Assembly (NCBI GenBank): GCA_031280335.1 | Contig: JAITGZ010000160.1 | Coordinates: 1-20,079 of the forward strand | Length of the DNA stretch: 20,079 nt | Direction of reading: 5' to 3' | Source: Deltaproteobacteria bacterium | Lineage (GTDB): Bacteria; Desulfobacterota; Desulfovibrionia; Desulfovibrionales; Desulfovibrionaceae | Part shown: positions 8,200 to 15,778 of the stretch, one piece after another | Position numbering within the stretch: the first letter of the stretch is position 1 | How the letters are laid out: every line of letters begins with the position of its first letter | Notes under the pieces: model-generated | Database searches by the model: none | Seen by the model: only the letters and a program-made list of their open reading frames with translations | What the model was told of the DNA's origin: nothing | Position numbers and translations under genes: made by a program

Positions 8200-9321
8200 C
8201 TAAATCACCTCCAGGGCCGCATGCAGGGCACCGGCGGCCTTGATGGTGCGCAGAATGGAAATGACATCACGCGGGGTGGCACCCACGGCGTTGAGACCAT
8301 CCACCAGTTCCTGCAGAGTGGCCCCTTCCATAATGTTCAGGCGGCGTACCTCTTCATTCTGGTCGATGTTGGTGTTGGGTGTAACGGCAGTGCTGCCGCC
8401 GCTGAACGGTCCAGGTTGTGAAACGTCAAAGCCCTCGCGTACCGTAACCTCCAAGTTGCCGTGCGAAACCGCCACCCTGGAGATGCGTACGGCCTGCCCC
8501 AGGACGATGGTGCCGGTTTTTTCATCCACTACCACCTTGGCCGCCATATCCGGGGTTATTTCAATGTTTTCGATGGAGGCCATGAGCGGTACCAGGTTAC
8601 CCCTGAAGTCGCCGGGCACGGTCAGTTCCACCGTGCTGATGTCCAAGGCCCGCGCAAAACTGCCGCCCAAGGCATTGTTGAGGCTGGAAGCCACCTGCTG
8701 TGTGGTGGAAAAATCCTGTACCTGCATGTTCAGCATCAGGGAATCCTGTTTGTTGAAGTCAAAGGGCACGCTTCGTTCCACCGTGGCACCGCCGGGCATC
8801 AGCCCCACAGTGGTGATGTTTTTCATGGCGTTGGCCTGTCCGCCTTGGGCGTTGAAGCCGCCCAGAATCAACGGCCCCTGGGCCAGGGCGTAAGTTTTGC
8901 CGTCTATGCCTTTGAGCTGGGTATGTAGCAGTACTCCCCCCAAGAGGCTGGAAGCGTCCCCCAAGGAAGATACGGTTACGTCCATGCGCGACCCCGGTTT
9001 GGCCGAGGCCGGCATCCTGGCCGTAACCATGACCGCAGCCACGTTTTTGGGCTTCATCTGTTTGGGGTCCACGGAAATACCCATTTTTTCCAGCATACTG
9101 ACCATGGAACGCATGGTGAAGGTGGATTCTTTCTTATCGCCCGTGCCTTGTAGCCCGACCACCAGGCCGTAACCTACCAGCTGGTTGTCGCGTACCCCGC
9201 CGAAACTGGCTATGTCTTTAATGCGCACGGCCCAGGACGGCACGGCCCAGAGCAGCGCGAAAAACAGAGCCGCGCTCATTAACGCCAGAGTCTTAAAGTA
9301 ATTTATAGTGTTCGCCTGCAT
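8200..9321 (-). CDS. flgI: flagellar P-ring protein FlgI
   Basis: FlgI is the periplasmic subunit of the P ring around the rod in the peptidoglycan layer. The 373-residue protein has the family's usual length. Residues 1-31 form a Sec signal peptide, probably cleaved after PSWA, giving the typical mature start VRIKDIASFGGVRDNQLVGYGLVVGL. Further family blocks are GTGDKKESTFT, the NVAAVMVTARMPASAKPG segment, LGGVLLHTQLKG and the C-terminal LVDGLNAVGATPRDVISILRTIKAAGALHA. AAGGAG lies seven bases before the ATG. A 91-base gap separates it from flgH; it holds a small palindrome (CGCTG-AAA-CAGCG, 9354-9366) and CCTTTTCAAAAGG overlapping the flgH stop. Confidence 0.97.
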   Translation of the reverse strand: MQANTINYFKTLALMSAALFFALLWAVPSWAVRIKDIASFGGVRDNQLVGYGLVVGLQGTGDKKESTFTMRSMVSMLEKMGISVDPKQMKPKNVAAVMVTARMPASAKPGSRMDVTVSSLGDASSLLGGVLLHTQLKGIDGKTYALAQGPLILGGFNAQGGQANAMKNITTVGLMPGGATVERSVPFDFNKQDSLMLNMQVQDFSTTQQVASSLNNALGGSFARALDISTVELTVPGDFRGNLVPLMASIENIEITPDMAAKVVVDEKTGTIVLGQAVRISRVAVSHGNLEVTVREGFDVSQPGPFSGGSTAVTPNTNIDQNEEVRRLNIMEGATLQELVDGLNAVGATPRDVISILRTIKAAGALHAALEVI

Positions 9322-9412
9322 AATGATACTCCTTTGACCGCAGTACCGCTGTACGCTGAAACAGCGCCTGCGTTAGACCATGCGAAAAACGTTCCAACTT
9401 GAAAAATCCTTT

Positions 9413-10135
9413 TCAAAAGGGCCAGACCGTATCCAGCAGGCGGCTGAGCCAGCCCGGACCCTGCTTTTCAGCCAAGGCACCTTTGCCGTAATATTCTATA
9501 CTGGAGTCCGCCAATTGGGTGGAAAGTATGGAGTTGTCCGAAAGCACATCGCTGCCGCGCACCAGCCCCTTGATAACCATATATTCGGTTTCTGCGTTCA
9601 CCTTGATTTCTCTGGCTCCGGCCACCTCCAGAATTCCGTTGGGCAAAACGTTAATCACTCGGCCGCCTATGGTGGTGCTGACGCTGTTTTCACGGGTAGT
9701 CTGGCCTGTGGCTTCATGCTTGTTTTCGCTGTTCGCGCTGACAATGGGGTTTGAACCCACCGGTGAGGACATGAAGCCCCCGACAAATAGAGGGGAAACC
9801 GTATTGCGTCCAAAGGCCGCGCTGATGCCGTAGTTAACTTCGGACTGGCGCTGGGTGGTGGTATTGGCCTTGTTGCTGGCCTTGGTATTTTCCACTATTT
9901 TGATCAGGATGATGTCCCCCACGCGGCGGGCGCGACTGTCTTCAAAGAGCATTCCGGAGGAAGATTCACTGAAGATAGAGCCTGGGTTGGCGGCGTGCGC
10001 TTCCGGTTCGGTATAGGGCTGGGGAGGGGTCAGCGCTGGCATGGCCGGGGCGGGGGTTCTTTCGGCTGACTTGCCGGCGCAGCCAGCCAGAACCAGCGGA
10101 AGCATCAATAACAGAAAGATTTTCAGGTGGTTCAT
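9413..10135 (-). CDS. flgH: flagellar L-ring lipoprotein FlgH
   Basis: FlgH is the outer-membrane L-ring subunit. The 240-residue product has a lipoprotein signal (FLLLMLPLVLAGC) with the modified cysteine at C19. The family blocks ARRVGDIILIKIVENTKASNKA and GGRVINVLPNGILEVAGAREIKVNAETEYMVIKGLVRGSDV are intact, ending with IEYYGKGALAEKQGPGWLSRLLDTVWPF. Residues 20-60 are a Pro/Ala-rich spacer. AGGAG lies six bases before the ATG. It stands between flgA and flgI, consistent with FlgA assisting P-ring assembly before the L ring forms. An L-ring gene implies a diderm cell. Confidence 0.97.
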   Translation of the reverse strand: MNHLKIFLLLMLPLVLAGCAGKSAERTPAPAMPALTPPQPYTEPEAHAANPGSIFSESSSGMLFEDSRARRVGDIILIKIVENTKASNKANTTTQRQSEVNYGISAAFGRNTVSPLFVGGFMSSPVGSNPIVSANSENKHEATGQTTRENSVSTTIGGRVINVLPNGILEVAGAREIKVNAETEYMVIKGLVRGSDVLSDNSILSTQLADSSIEYYGKGALAEKQGPGWLSRLLDTVWPF

Positions 10136-10171
10136 ATTTTACTCCTATGCTACGGGATATTGACATCCCGG

Positions 10172-11260
10172 CTAAAGCCGTTTTTCCGTCAGTGTTTTTT
10201 CCGGTTGCGGCGTAGTCGGGGCGCGGCCGTCATAGGTTTGACCGGAGCGGGCCAGCACGGTCTGGGCGTCCAGAACAAAGGCATAGATTTGGCGCTTGCT
10301 CCGTACATTCCTTACCGGTATGGCTTCACCCCCCACCCCGTCGGCTAGTGCCTCCACTGTGGCGCTCAGGCGCACGGAGGGGCTTTCAAAAACCAGCCGG
10401 AGCAGATCGCCCTTTTTTACTGTGGGCACATACCCCAAATCACTTTCCAGAATGGCCTGGTCCGCAAAGATGGCCCGTTGGGCCTGCCATGGACCGCCCC
10501 GTCCGTCCCAAGGGGTTTCGCGCAGATAGGCTAGATTTTTGCGGACAAAAGAGACATGTTCCGGGCGGATCACTTCGCCCTTGTTCGCCGCCTTGCTGAG
10601 GCAGGGCACGGTGGCCCAGCAGTCCACAAAAACAGAGCCGGTGAGGCGGCGTGAGGCACCGCCGTCCGCCTCGCGTACCACGTAACGCAGGCTTAGGCGG
10701 CCTGGGCTTATGGCGGCGGGGGCTTCCAATTCCAGATACTGGCTTTTATCCGCCAAAAATATCTGGGTGGGCAGACGAAAGTCTGAAAAAGAGCTTTCCC
10801 CCGGCAGGGTGGTCAAAAGTGTCGTCAATGTTTTGACGGTAAGCTCTTGTACGTCCGCCTCATCCAACAGTCTGCCCCCTCTCTGCAAGGTAAGGGAGGG
10901 TGGGTAAAGACACAGGGCGGCCAGCTCGCGCCCCAGGCTGTTCAGTATGGCTTGCTGCAGCCTTGGCCTGGTCAGGTTTAGGGGCGGGGTTTTTTCTTCC
11001 GGCGCGGGCCAGAGTTCACGCCCGGCCAGAGCCTGCCAGATATCCTCCGGCATGGGGCCGGCGGGCCGGGCTATTTCACCCAGGCGGATCAGCGGTCCTT
11101 CCACCACCGCCGCTTCCAACAGGCGCAGCCTCCAGGGGGCGTCTTTGAAAGCGGCGCTGGTCGCACGTACACCCTCCGCCAGGAGAGTTGCCGGTAATCC
11201 TAGAATGACCGGCAGTACCATCAGGCGCAGGCAGATTTTAAACAGGCGTAATACAGGCAT
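10172..11260 (-). CDS. flgA: flagellar P-ring assembly chaperone FlgA
   Basis: FlgA is a periplasmic chaperone needed to polymerise FlgI into the P ring. The N-terminal 28 residues form a signal peptide (LMVLPVILGLPATLLAEG). The C-terminal half contains the SAF-type domain: NKGEVIRPEHVSFVRKNLAYLR, then the YVPTVKKGDLLRLVFESPSVRLSATVEALADGVGGEAIPVRN block near residues 285-325, which is diagnostic. At 362 residues it is longer than enteric FlgA (about 220) because of an extended N-terminal region with little recognisable sequence. There is no clear Shine-Dalgarno, only GGTAAAATT, so this start is less certain than its neighbours, though it gives a sensible signal peptide. Confidence 0.9.
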   Translation of the reverse strand: MPVLRLFKICLRLMVLPVILGLPATLLAEGVRATSAAFKDAPWRLRLLEAAVVEGPLIRLGEIARPAGPMPEDIWQALAGRELWPAPEEKTPPLNLTRPRLQQAILNSLGRELAALCLYPPSLTLQRGGRLLDEADVQELTVKTLTTLLTTLPGESSFSDFRLPTQIFLADKSQYLELEAPAAISPGRLSLRYVVREADGGASRRLTGSVFVDCWATVPCLSKAANKGEVIRPEHVSFVRKNLAYLRETPWDGRGGPWQAQRAIFADQAILESDLGYVPTVKKGDLLRLVFESPSVRLSATVEALADGVGGEAIPVRNVRSKRQIYAFVLDAQTVLARSGQTYDGRAPTTPQPEKTLTEKRL

Positions 11261-11296
11261 AATTTTACCGTACTGTAAAAAATATCTAACTCTGTT

Positions 11297-12088
11297 TTAT
11301 GAACGTTTTAGCTGGATGGCGGTCTGCAACATGGAGTCCGAAGTCTGGACGGCTTTGGAGTTCATTTCGTAAGCGCGCTGACCTACAATCATGTTGACCA
11401 TTTCATCCACCACCTCCACATTGGACATTTCCAAAAAACCCTGGGCAATGGTGCCAACGTTTTCTTCACCCGGTACGCCCTCCTGAGCTTCACCCGATGC
11501 CTCGGTAACATTGAAGAGGTTGCGGCCCAGGGCCTCAAGTCCGGCGGGATTGATGAAGGTGAACAGGGGGATGTCCGCAGCGGCCAATTCTTGATTGTTT
11601 CCGTCCATGGCGGAAATATGCCCGTTTTCCGTAACCACGATGTGTTTGGTTTCAATGGGCACGGTAAATTCCGGCTGCAGCACATAGCCGTTGGCTGTAA
11701 CGATGGTACCGTCTTGATTCAGCTTGAAAGCGCCAGCCCTGGTATAGCGCGGCTCGCCGTTCACCAGCACTTGAAAAAAGCCTTCACCTTCAATGGCCAG
11801 ATCCAGGGGATTGTTGGTGTTCTGATAATCTCCTTGAGAAAAAACCTTATGCACGGCGGTGGGCCGTACACCCAGGCCTACCTGCATGCCCACGGGGATG
11901 CGCTGATCGCCGTCAGTGCCGGTGATGGATCCGGCGATGCGCAGGGTCTGGTAAATTAGATCCTCAAATTCGGCCCGGTTCTTTTTGAAGCCGGTGGTGT
12001 TCACATTGGCCAGGTTATGGGAAATTACGTCAATATTAAGCTGCTGGGCGTGCATACCCGTGGCGGCTGTCCACAATGAACGCATCAT
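11297..12088 (-). CDS. flgG: flagellar distal rod protein FlgG
   Basis: FlgG forms the distal rod, the drive-shaft section passing through the P and L rings. Length (263) is standard. The rod N-terminal motif LNIDVISHNLANVNTTGFKK (about 17-36), the GVRPTAVHKVFSQGDYQNTNNPLDLAIEGEGFFQV block and the C-terminal GFLEMSNVEVVDEMVNMIVGQRAYEMNSKAVQTSDSML are all intact. The 'GFKKNRAEFEDLIYQT' continuation separates FlgG from FlgF and FlgE. AAGGAG sits nine bases before the first of two adjacent ATGs. It follows flgF by 24 bases. Confidence 0.97.
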   Translation of the reverse strand: MMRSLWTAATGMHAQQLNIDVISHNLANVNTTGFKKNRAEFEDLIYQTLRIAGSITGTDGDQRIPVGMQVGLGVRPTAVHKVFSQGDYQNTNNPLDLAIEGEGFFQVLVNGEPRYTRAGAFKLNQDGTIVTANGYVLQPEFTVPIETKHIVVTENGHISAMDGNNQELAAADIPLFTFINPAGLEALGRNLFNVTEASGEAQEGVPGEENVGTIAQGFLEMSNVEVVDEMVNMIVGQRAYEMNSKAVQTSDSMLQTAIQLKRS

Positions 12089-12112
12089 GGCGTTATGCTC
12101 CTTGTTTACACA

Positions 12113-12892
12113 TTATCTGTTGCGGCCCACGCGGGTAATGGCCTCGCGGTCCACGGCATCGCTGGTCTGCATGATCTTTTGGTAGGCCTCGAACTGGCGA
12201 TTGGCCTCGATCAAGTTGACCATTTCATAAACCACATCCACATTGGGCGTTTCCAGAAAGCCCTGAATCATTTCCCCCGGAGCGTCTATTTCTTCTATCT
12301 GCACGCCGTTGCGTGCCCGAAAGAGGTTGCCCCCCATTTTTTCCAGATTGCGTAGGTTATCCACAGAGACAAAGCCGATCTGCCCTATCTCGGCGCCATC
12401 GCCGAAGATGCGCCCATCGCCGGCGATGACGATGTTTTTGATGCCGGGGGGGATAGTGATTTCACCTCCGTCGCCTAGTACGGGAAAGCCCTGCTCCGTG
12501 ACGAGCGTGCCTTCGGCGGTGAGACGGAAGTGCCCGTTGCGAGAGTAATAGTCCCCCGTAGGGGTGCGGATGGTAAAAAAACCCTCGCCGCTTATGGCCA
12601 GATCCAGCGGGGCGCTCGTGGCCTTGAGTCCGCCTTGTTCAAAGTCGGTCAAAGACACGGCAAGGCGTGGTCTGGCCCGGTGCTGCGGATCCGGAAACAG
12701 TTTTTTGGAGCGCACATTGGCCACCGGCTCCATGATCTGGTCATGGGCGAACATGATAAAGGTGTCGCGAAAAGCCAGGGTGTCGCGTTTATAGCCAGTG
12801 GTGTTCACATTGGCCAGGTTGTTGGCAATGCTGTTCATGCGGTGTTCGTTGCTCAAAGCCCCGAACAGGCCGCTAAACATGCTGTTCTGCAT
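12113..12892 (-). CDS. flgF: flagellar proximal rod protein FlgF
   Basis: FlgF is a proximal-rod subunit and the first gene of the operon. The protein has 259 residues with the family motif MNSIANNLANVNTTGYKRD (about 19-37), PLDLAISGEGFFTIRTPTGDYYSRNGHF in the middle, and the C-terminal GFLETPNVDVVYEMVNLIEANRQFEAYQKIMQTSD. The paired arrangement with FlgG, 24 bases downstream, fixes the identity. GGAGG stands eight bases before the ATG and is part of ATGGA, which also fits a minimal CsrA site. About 105 bases of leader are predicted between the sigma-54 element and the start. Confidence 0.95.
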   Translation of the reverse strand: MQNSMFSGLFGALSNEHRMNSIANNLANVNTTGYKRDTLAFRDTFIMFAHDQIMEPVANVRSKKLFPDPQHRARPRLAVSLTDFEQGGLKATSAPLDLAISGEGFFTIRTPTGDYYSRNGHFRLTAEGTLVTEQGFPVLGDGGEITIPPGIKNIVIAGDGRIFGDGAEIGQIGFVSVDNLRNLEKMGGNLFRARNGVQIEEIDAPGEMIQGFLETPNVDVVYEMVNLIEANRQFEAYQKIMQTSDAVDREAITRVGRNR

Positions 12893-12914
12893 AAAAAAAC
12901 CTCCATACGGCGCT

Positions 12915-12933
12915 CCGCCTGCAGCGCAGGCGG
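12915..12933 (-). other. GC-rich hairpin in flgF leader
   Basis: CCGCCTGC and GCAGGCGG pair perfectly around a 3-base loop, ending about 10 bases upstream of the flgF Shine-Dalgarno. It has no U-run and lies in the untranslated leader, so a role in folding or protection of the leader is more likely than termination. Confidence 0.5.
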
Positions 12934-12942
12934 GCGGTAATG

Positions 12943-12957
12943 CCGGATCCCTCCCGG
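12943..12957 (-). promoter_or_regulatory. candidate CsrA-binding hairpin in flgF leader
   Basis: On the transcript, CCGG/CCGG forms a 4-bp stem displaying the 7-base loop GAGGGAU. The published CsrA/RsmA consensus has ARGGAU as its core, preferably with GGA in a loop; AGGGAU fits exactly. A second GGA is in the flgF Shine-Dalgarno. Paired sites of this kind are typical of CsrA-repressed leaders. The fit is seen; binding is inferred. Confidence 0.4.
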
Positions 12958-13007
12958 TTGCCGGTCCACGCCGTCAAGGGCGTAAAAAACCTGCTTTAAT
13001 AGGGTTA

Positions 13008-13024
13008 AGCAACTTGCGGGCCAA
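13008..13024 (-). promoter_or_regulatory. sigma-54 (-24/-12) promoter of the flgF operon
   Basis: Read on the minus strand the element is TTGGCCCGCAAGTTGCT. It has GG and GC separated by exactly 10 bases and matches the YTGGCACGRNNNTTGCW consensus at all defined positions except two (A to C, R to C). The transcript would start near 12998, giving a leader of about 105 bases. Sigma-54 control of flagellar operons by an FlrC/FleQ-type activator is established in related Desulfovibrio species. Confidence 0.75.
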
Positions 13025-13161
13025 GTCTCCCATATTCAGCGCCCGTAAGGCATTATTGGCGCGTTACATCCTCGCCCTCTCAACCTTGACGTATTTTTGA
13101 CCCGCAAAAAATAACTTGCCAAAGCCAAGCCATATAAGTAAAAGCATTTGCACAACACTAT

Positions 13162-13248
13162 GCCGGGGTGGTGGAATTGGTAGACACGCTAGATTCAGGA
13201 TCTAGTGCTCGCAAGGGCATGGGAGTTCGAGTCTCCCCTTCGGCACCA
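13162..13248 (+). tRNA. tRNA-Leu (anticodon CAG)
   Basis: The 87-base gene has a 7-bp acceptor stem (GCCGGGG with CTTCGGC), a D-arm (GGTAGAC context) and anticodon stem CTAGA/TCTAG enclosing the loop TTCAGGA, so anticodon CAG reads CUG. The long variable arm (TGCTCGCAAGGGCAT) is that of a class II leucine tRNA. The T-arm contains GTTCGAGTC and the CCA end is encoded. It diverges from the flgF operon. A hairpin terminator candidate and a transposase remnant follow directly, and tRNA genes are common insertion points. Confidence 0.97.
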
Positions 13249-13263
13249 GAAAATAATCTCACA

Positions 13264-13307
13264 AAGCCCCGCAAGGTCTCAAAAGCCAAGCGGGGCTTAG
13301 ATTTTCT
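13264..13307 (+). terminator. candidate rho-independent terminator of tRNA-Leu
   Basis: AAGCCCCGC and GCGGGGCTT form a perfect 9-bp stem (13264-13272 with 13290-13298) around a 17-base loop, followed by AGATTTTCT. The stem is strong, but the loop is long and the U-tract short, so efficiency is uncertain. It starts 16 bases after the tRNA CCA. Confidence 0.6.
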
Positions 13308-13427
13308 GGAATTAGATAGTCTCATGTCCTCTCACAAAATCTATGGACATTCCACTAAAAGACGGCACGGGTTGAGGCATACAGGCGGGGTAATCCTCCC
13401 CTTTTTAGCAGCTCTTCAAAGTAGAGC

Positions 13428-13793
13428 CTATGCCGCTTGCTTCAGTTTCATGGCAGGGGTGATCCCGCCGATGCCCATGTTGGGGCGCTCATTGTTATAA
13501 CGCCAAAGCCACTTGGTGGCAAAATCCTGTATTTCCTCAAGACTCTCAAAGAGATACTGGTTCAGCCAGTCATAGCGCACTGTCCGGTTGTAGCGTTCAA
13601 CATAGCCATTTTGTTGCGGTTTTCCCGGTTGGGTGTGTTTCAACTGGATGCCTTTTCTGCTTGCCCAGCTTTGCAGTCTGGCGCTGACGTACTCCGGGCC
13701 GTTGTCGCAACGGATTTCTTTGGGCTGGCCTAGCCATTCGATTATTTGTTCCAGTACTCTCCATGCGGGCGTTAAAGCCTCATTGGAACGGGT
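13428..13793 (-). pseudogene. IS3-family transposase (OrfB integrase core), C-terminal remnant
   Basis: Only the last 120 or so residues of a DDE transposase remain. The readable frame runs from about 13793 (an in-frame TGA lies just upstream) through WRVLEQIIEWLGQP, IRCDNGPEYVSARLQ and KHTQPGKPQQNGYVERYNR to WLWRYNNERPNMGIGGITPAMK. The second Asp (CDNGPE) and the Glu (YVERY) are separated by 35 residues, as in the DD(35)E signature; the first Asp and the N-terminal half are absent. No OrfA is present. The remnant breaks off where GC-rich repetitive sequence begins near 13800. It cannot encode an active enzyme. Its position 180 bases after a tRNA gene suggests an insertion hot spot. Confidence 0.9.
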
Positions 13794-13799
13794 TCAGGG

Positions 13800-13887
13800 G
13801 AGAGGGGTTTGGGGAGGAAATTTCAAGGGCAGGCCCTTTGAGGTTGGTTCCCCAAGGTTATGATGGACACATTTTTAGAGCAATTTC
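13800..13887. repeat. GC-rich intergenic repeat, copy A
   Basis: The gap between the transposase remnant and the regulator stop shows GAGAGGGGTTTGGGGAGGAA, an outer pairing TTGGGGA/TCCCCAA around an inner CAAGGG/CCCTTTG pairing, and the word TTTAGAGCAA at 13876-13887. Similar words occur at 15888-15900 and 18824-18918. No gene is visible here. Confidence 0.5.
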
Positions 13888-13912
13888 AAGGTTTAAATGT
13901 ATCCAGGTCGCA

Positions 13913-15757
13913 TCAGCGCAGGCCGAGTTTTTTCATGCGCCGCCAGAGGGTGCTGCGATCAATGCCCAGTTTGGCCGCCGCCTCCCGTTGCCGGCCGCCG
14001 CTTTCCAGCATGGCTTTGCGTATGGAGTCAATGGCGTCATTGCGCAAAAGCTCGCGGGCCAGCGAGACGGAGGGCTCGTTGACCCGCAGGATGTCTTCCA
14101 GATGTTTTTTTTCAATCAGGTCCACATGGCTGGTGGCTGCGGCGCGCTCCACAATGTTATACAACTCGCGCACATTGCCGGCCCAGAAATGCCGGCGCAG
14201 CAGGAGCAGGGCATCAGCGCTGAAGCGCGTCTGCCCCTGCCCAGGCCGGGCAACGGCCTGAAGGCGGCGACCAGCCAGGGCAGCTATGTCTTCGGTGCGC
14301 TCATGCAGCGCTGGGATATGCAGATGCAGCACATTCAGGGCGTAGTACAGTTCCGCTCTGAACAGCCCCTGCCGTATGCGCTGGGCCAGATCACGGGCGG
14401 TGCCGGCCATGATGCGCAAATCAACCGGAACCGCACTTCTGGACCCGGTGCGGCGTACGACCTTGCTGCGCAGCACATCCAGGATCAGACTCTGGGCGTG
14501 TCCGTCCAGATCGGCTATTTCATCAAAAAAAAGCGTTCCGCTGCGGGCCGCCTCAAAGACGCCCGGCGACTCTCCGTCTGGAGCGCCGCTGCCCAGAAAA
14601 TACGCCTCCAAAAGCTGCGGGCTGAGCAGAGCGCAGGGAACCGTTACAAAAGGGCCGCCCGCTCGTCGGCTGTAAGCATGGATGCTTTCCGCAAACAGGG
14701 TCTTGCCGGAGCCGGGTTCACCGCTGATTAAAAGCGGGGCCTCGGTCAGGGCATAGTCCTTGGCGGTGCGGATGGTACGGCGCATGGTGGTGGAAGAACC
14801 GATGATGTAATCAAAGCTTTGCAGGCCGTTTTGAGTCGAGCCGTTTTTATCCAGGGCCGGGATGCTTTCTCCTGCATCATTAAAGGAAAGCACCAGTCCG
14901 GCCTCCTGGTCGCCAGCCCGAATGCGTTCCAGGCGGTAGCGCACCTCGCGCCCGTTGAACACGGCCAGTTCTTCGCGTACCCTGCGTGCGCCGCCCAAAA
15001 GTCCGCGCAGATTCAGCTCCGGCCAGACCTCCTTCAAAGTTTTGCCGATAAGTGCGCTGCTGCCAGGGCTTTTTTCATCCTGCCGGGCGGGGGGGCTGTA
15101 CATGGTAACGCGCAGGGCCGCATCGACCACAAAGACGCCGGCGGAGTTCTGTTCAATGGCCGCCCGCAGAAAGGCGTTTTTGACCTTGTCCATGGTACGG
15201 GCTTCCAGGATGCGGCAGGCTTCACGCAGGGCCTGGAGTACCGCCTCTTCCCCTGTCTGGATTTGGACGGCCGGCAGTCCCAGGCGTTCCGCCTCGCGGC
15301 AAGCCGTGGCCCCACCCACCAGCACGTCCGCCCCGTCTTGCAGGGCGGCTTTGACCTGGCGCTCCGTGTCCTCTTCTGATGCGGGCAGATAAAGACGCGC
15401 CCCCGGACGGCAAAAATCATTGACCAGAGAAACAGGCTCGGCCATTTCCTGAAAAACCACCACGGCTGGCCTATCCCCCATATGTTCCGCCCGCTTGAGC
15501 GCCCGCATATAGTCGTAGGCGGTAACAGGCGTTTCCACCACAATGCAGTCCGGGATGGCGGCGGCGCGGATGGCCGAGGCTGTGCGCCCGCGCGACACAA
15601 AGACGGATGTCCCCCGGCGGCTGTGGTGCAGGGCTAGGCGGACGCCTTCGCCAATCAGCCCCTGCAAGGCATGTACCTGTGGAAAGAGCTTTTTGCATAC
15701 GCGCAAAACCACTTCCAGGAGATCTGCCGTGGGGGCGATGAATATAATCTGATGCAT
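13913..15757 (-). CDS. PrpR-type AAA+ transcriptional regulator lacking the GAFTGA loop
   Basis: This one-component regulator has 614 residues from the chosen start MHQIIFIAPTADLLE. Residues 1-190 resemble the PrpR_N sensory domain, about 195-300 a PAS-like domain (FLRAAIEQNSAGVFVVDAAL), about 315-540 a sigma-54-activator-type AAA+ domain, and 576-614 a Fis-type HTH (REAAAKLGIDRSTLWRRMKKLGLR). Walker A is GEPGSGKT (346-353) and Walker B is GTLFFDEI (407-414). Between them the usual GAFTGA insertion is shortened to YFLGSGAPDGESPGVFE (386-402), so canonical sigma-54 contact is not expected; TyrR is the known precedent. An upstream in-frame ATG at 15841 exists, but TTGCAT-N17-TATTAT would start transcription inside that extension, favouring 15757. 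It is divergent from the hydro-lyase operon, which it probably controls. The effector is unknown. Confidence 0.85.
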   Translation of the reverse strand: MHQIIFIAPTADLLEVVLRVCKKLFPQVHALQGLIGEGVRLALHHSRRGTSVFVSRGRTASAIRAAAIPDCIVVETPVTAYDYMRALKRAEHMGDRPAVVVFQEMAEPVSLVNDFCRPGARLYLPASEEDTERQVKAALQDGADVLVGGATACREAERLGLPAVQIQTGEEAVLQALREACRILEARTMDKVKNAFLRAAIEQNSAGVFVVDAALRVTMYSPPARQDEKSPGSSALIGKTLKEVWPELNLRGLLGGARRVREELAVFNGREVRYRLERIRAGDQEAGLVLSFNDAGESIPALDKNGSTQNGLQSFDYIIGSSTTMRRTIRTAKDYALTEAPLLISGEPGSGKTLFAESIHAYSRRAGGPFVTVPCALLSPQLLEAYFLGSGAPDGESPGVFEAARSGTLFFDEIADLDGHAQSLILDVLRSKVVRRTGSRSAVPVDLRIMAGTARDLAQRIRQGLFRAELYYALNVLHLHIPALHERTEDIAALAGRRLQAVARPGQGQTRFSADALLLLRRHFWAGNVRELYNIVERAAATSHVDLIEKKHLEDILRVNEPSVSLARELLRNDAIDSIRKAMLESGGRQREAAAKLGIDRSTLWRRMKKLGLR

Positions 15758-15778
15758 CAAATTGCTACAAAAAAATGT

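Noticed and set aside
13428..13793. Intact insertion sequence
   Set aside because: No OrfA, no N-terminal half of OrfB, no confident terminal inverted repeats or target duplication could be found.
13763..14731. 322-codon plus-strand frame opposite the regulator
   Set aside because: Antisense to the AAA+ and HTH domains, with no family resemblance; treated as a shadow frame.
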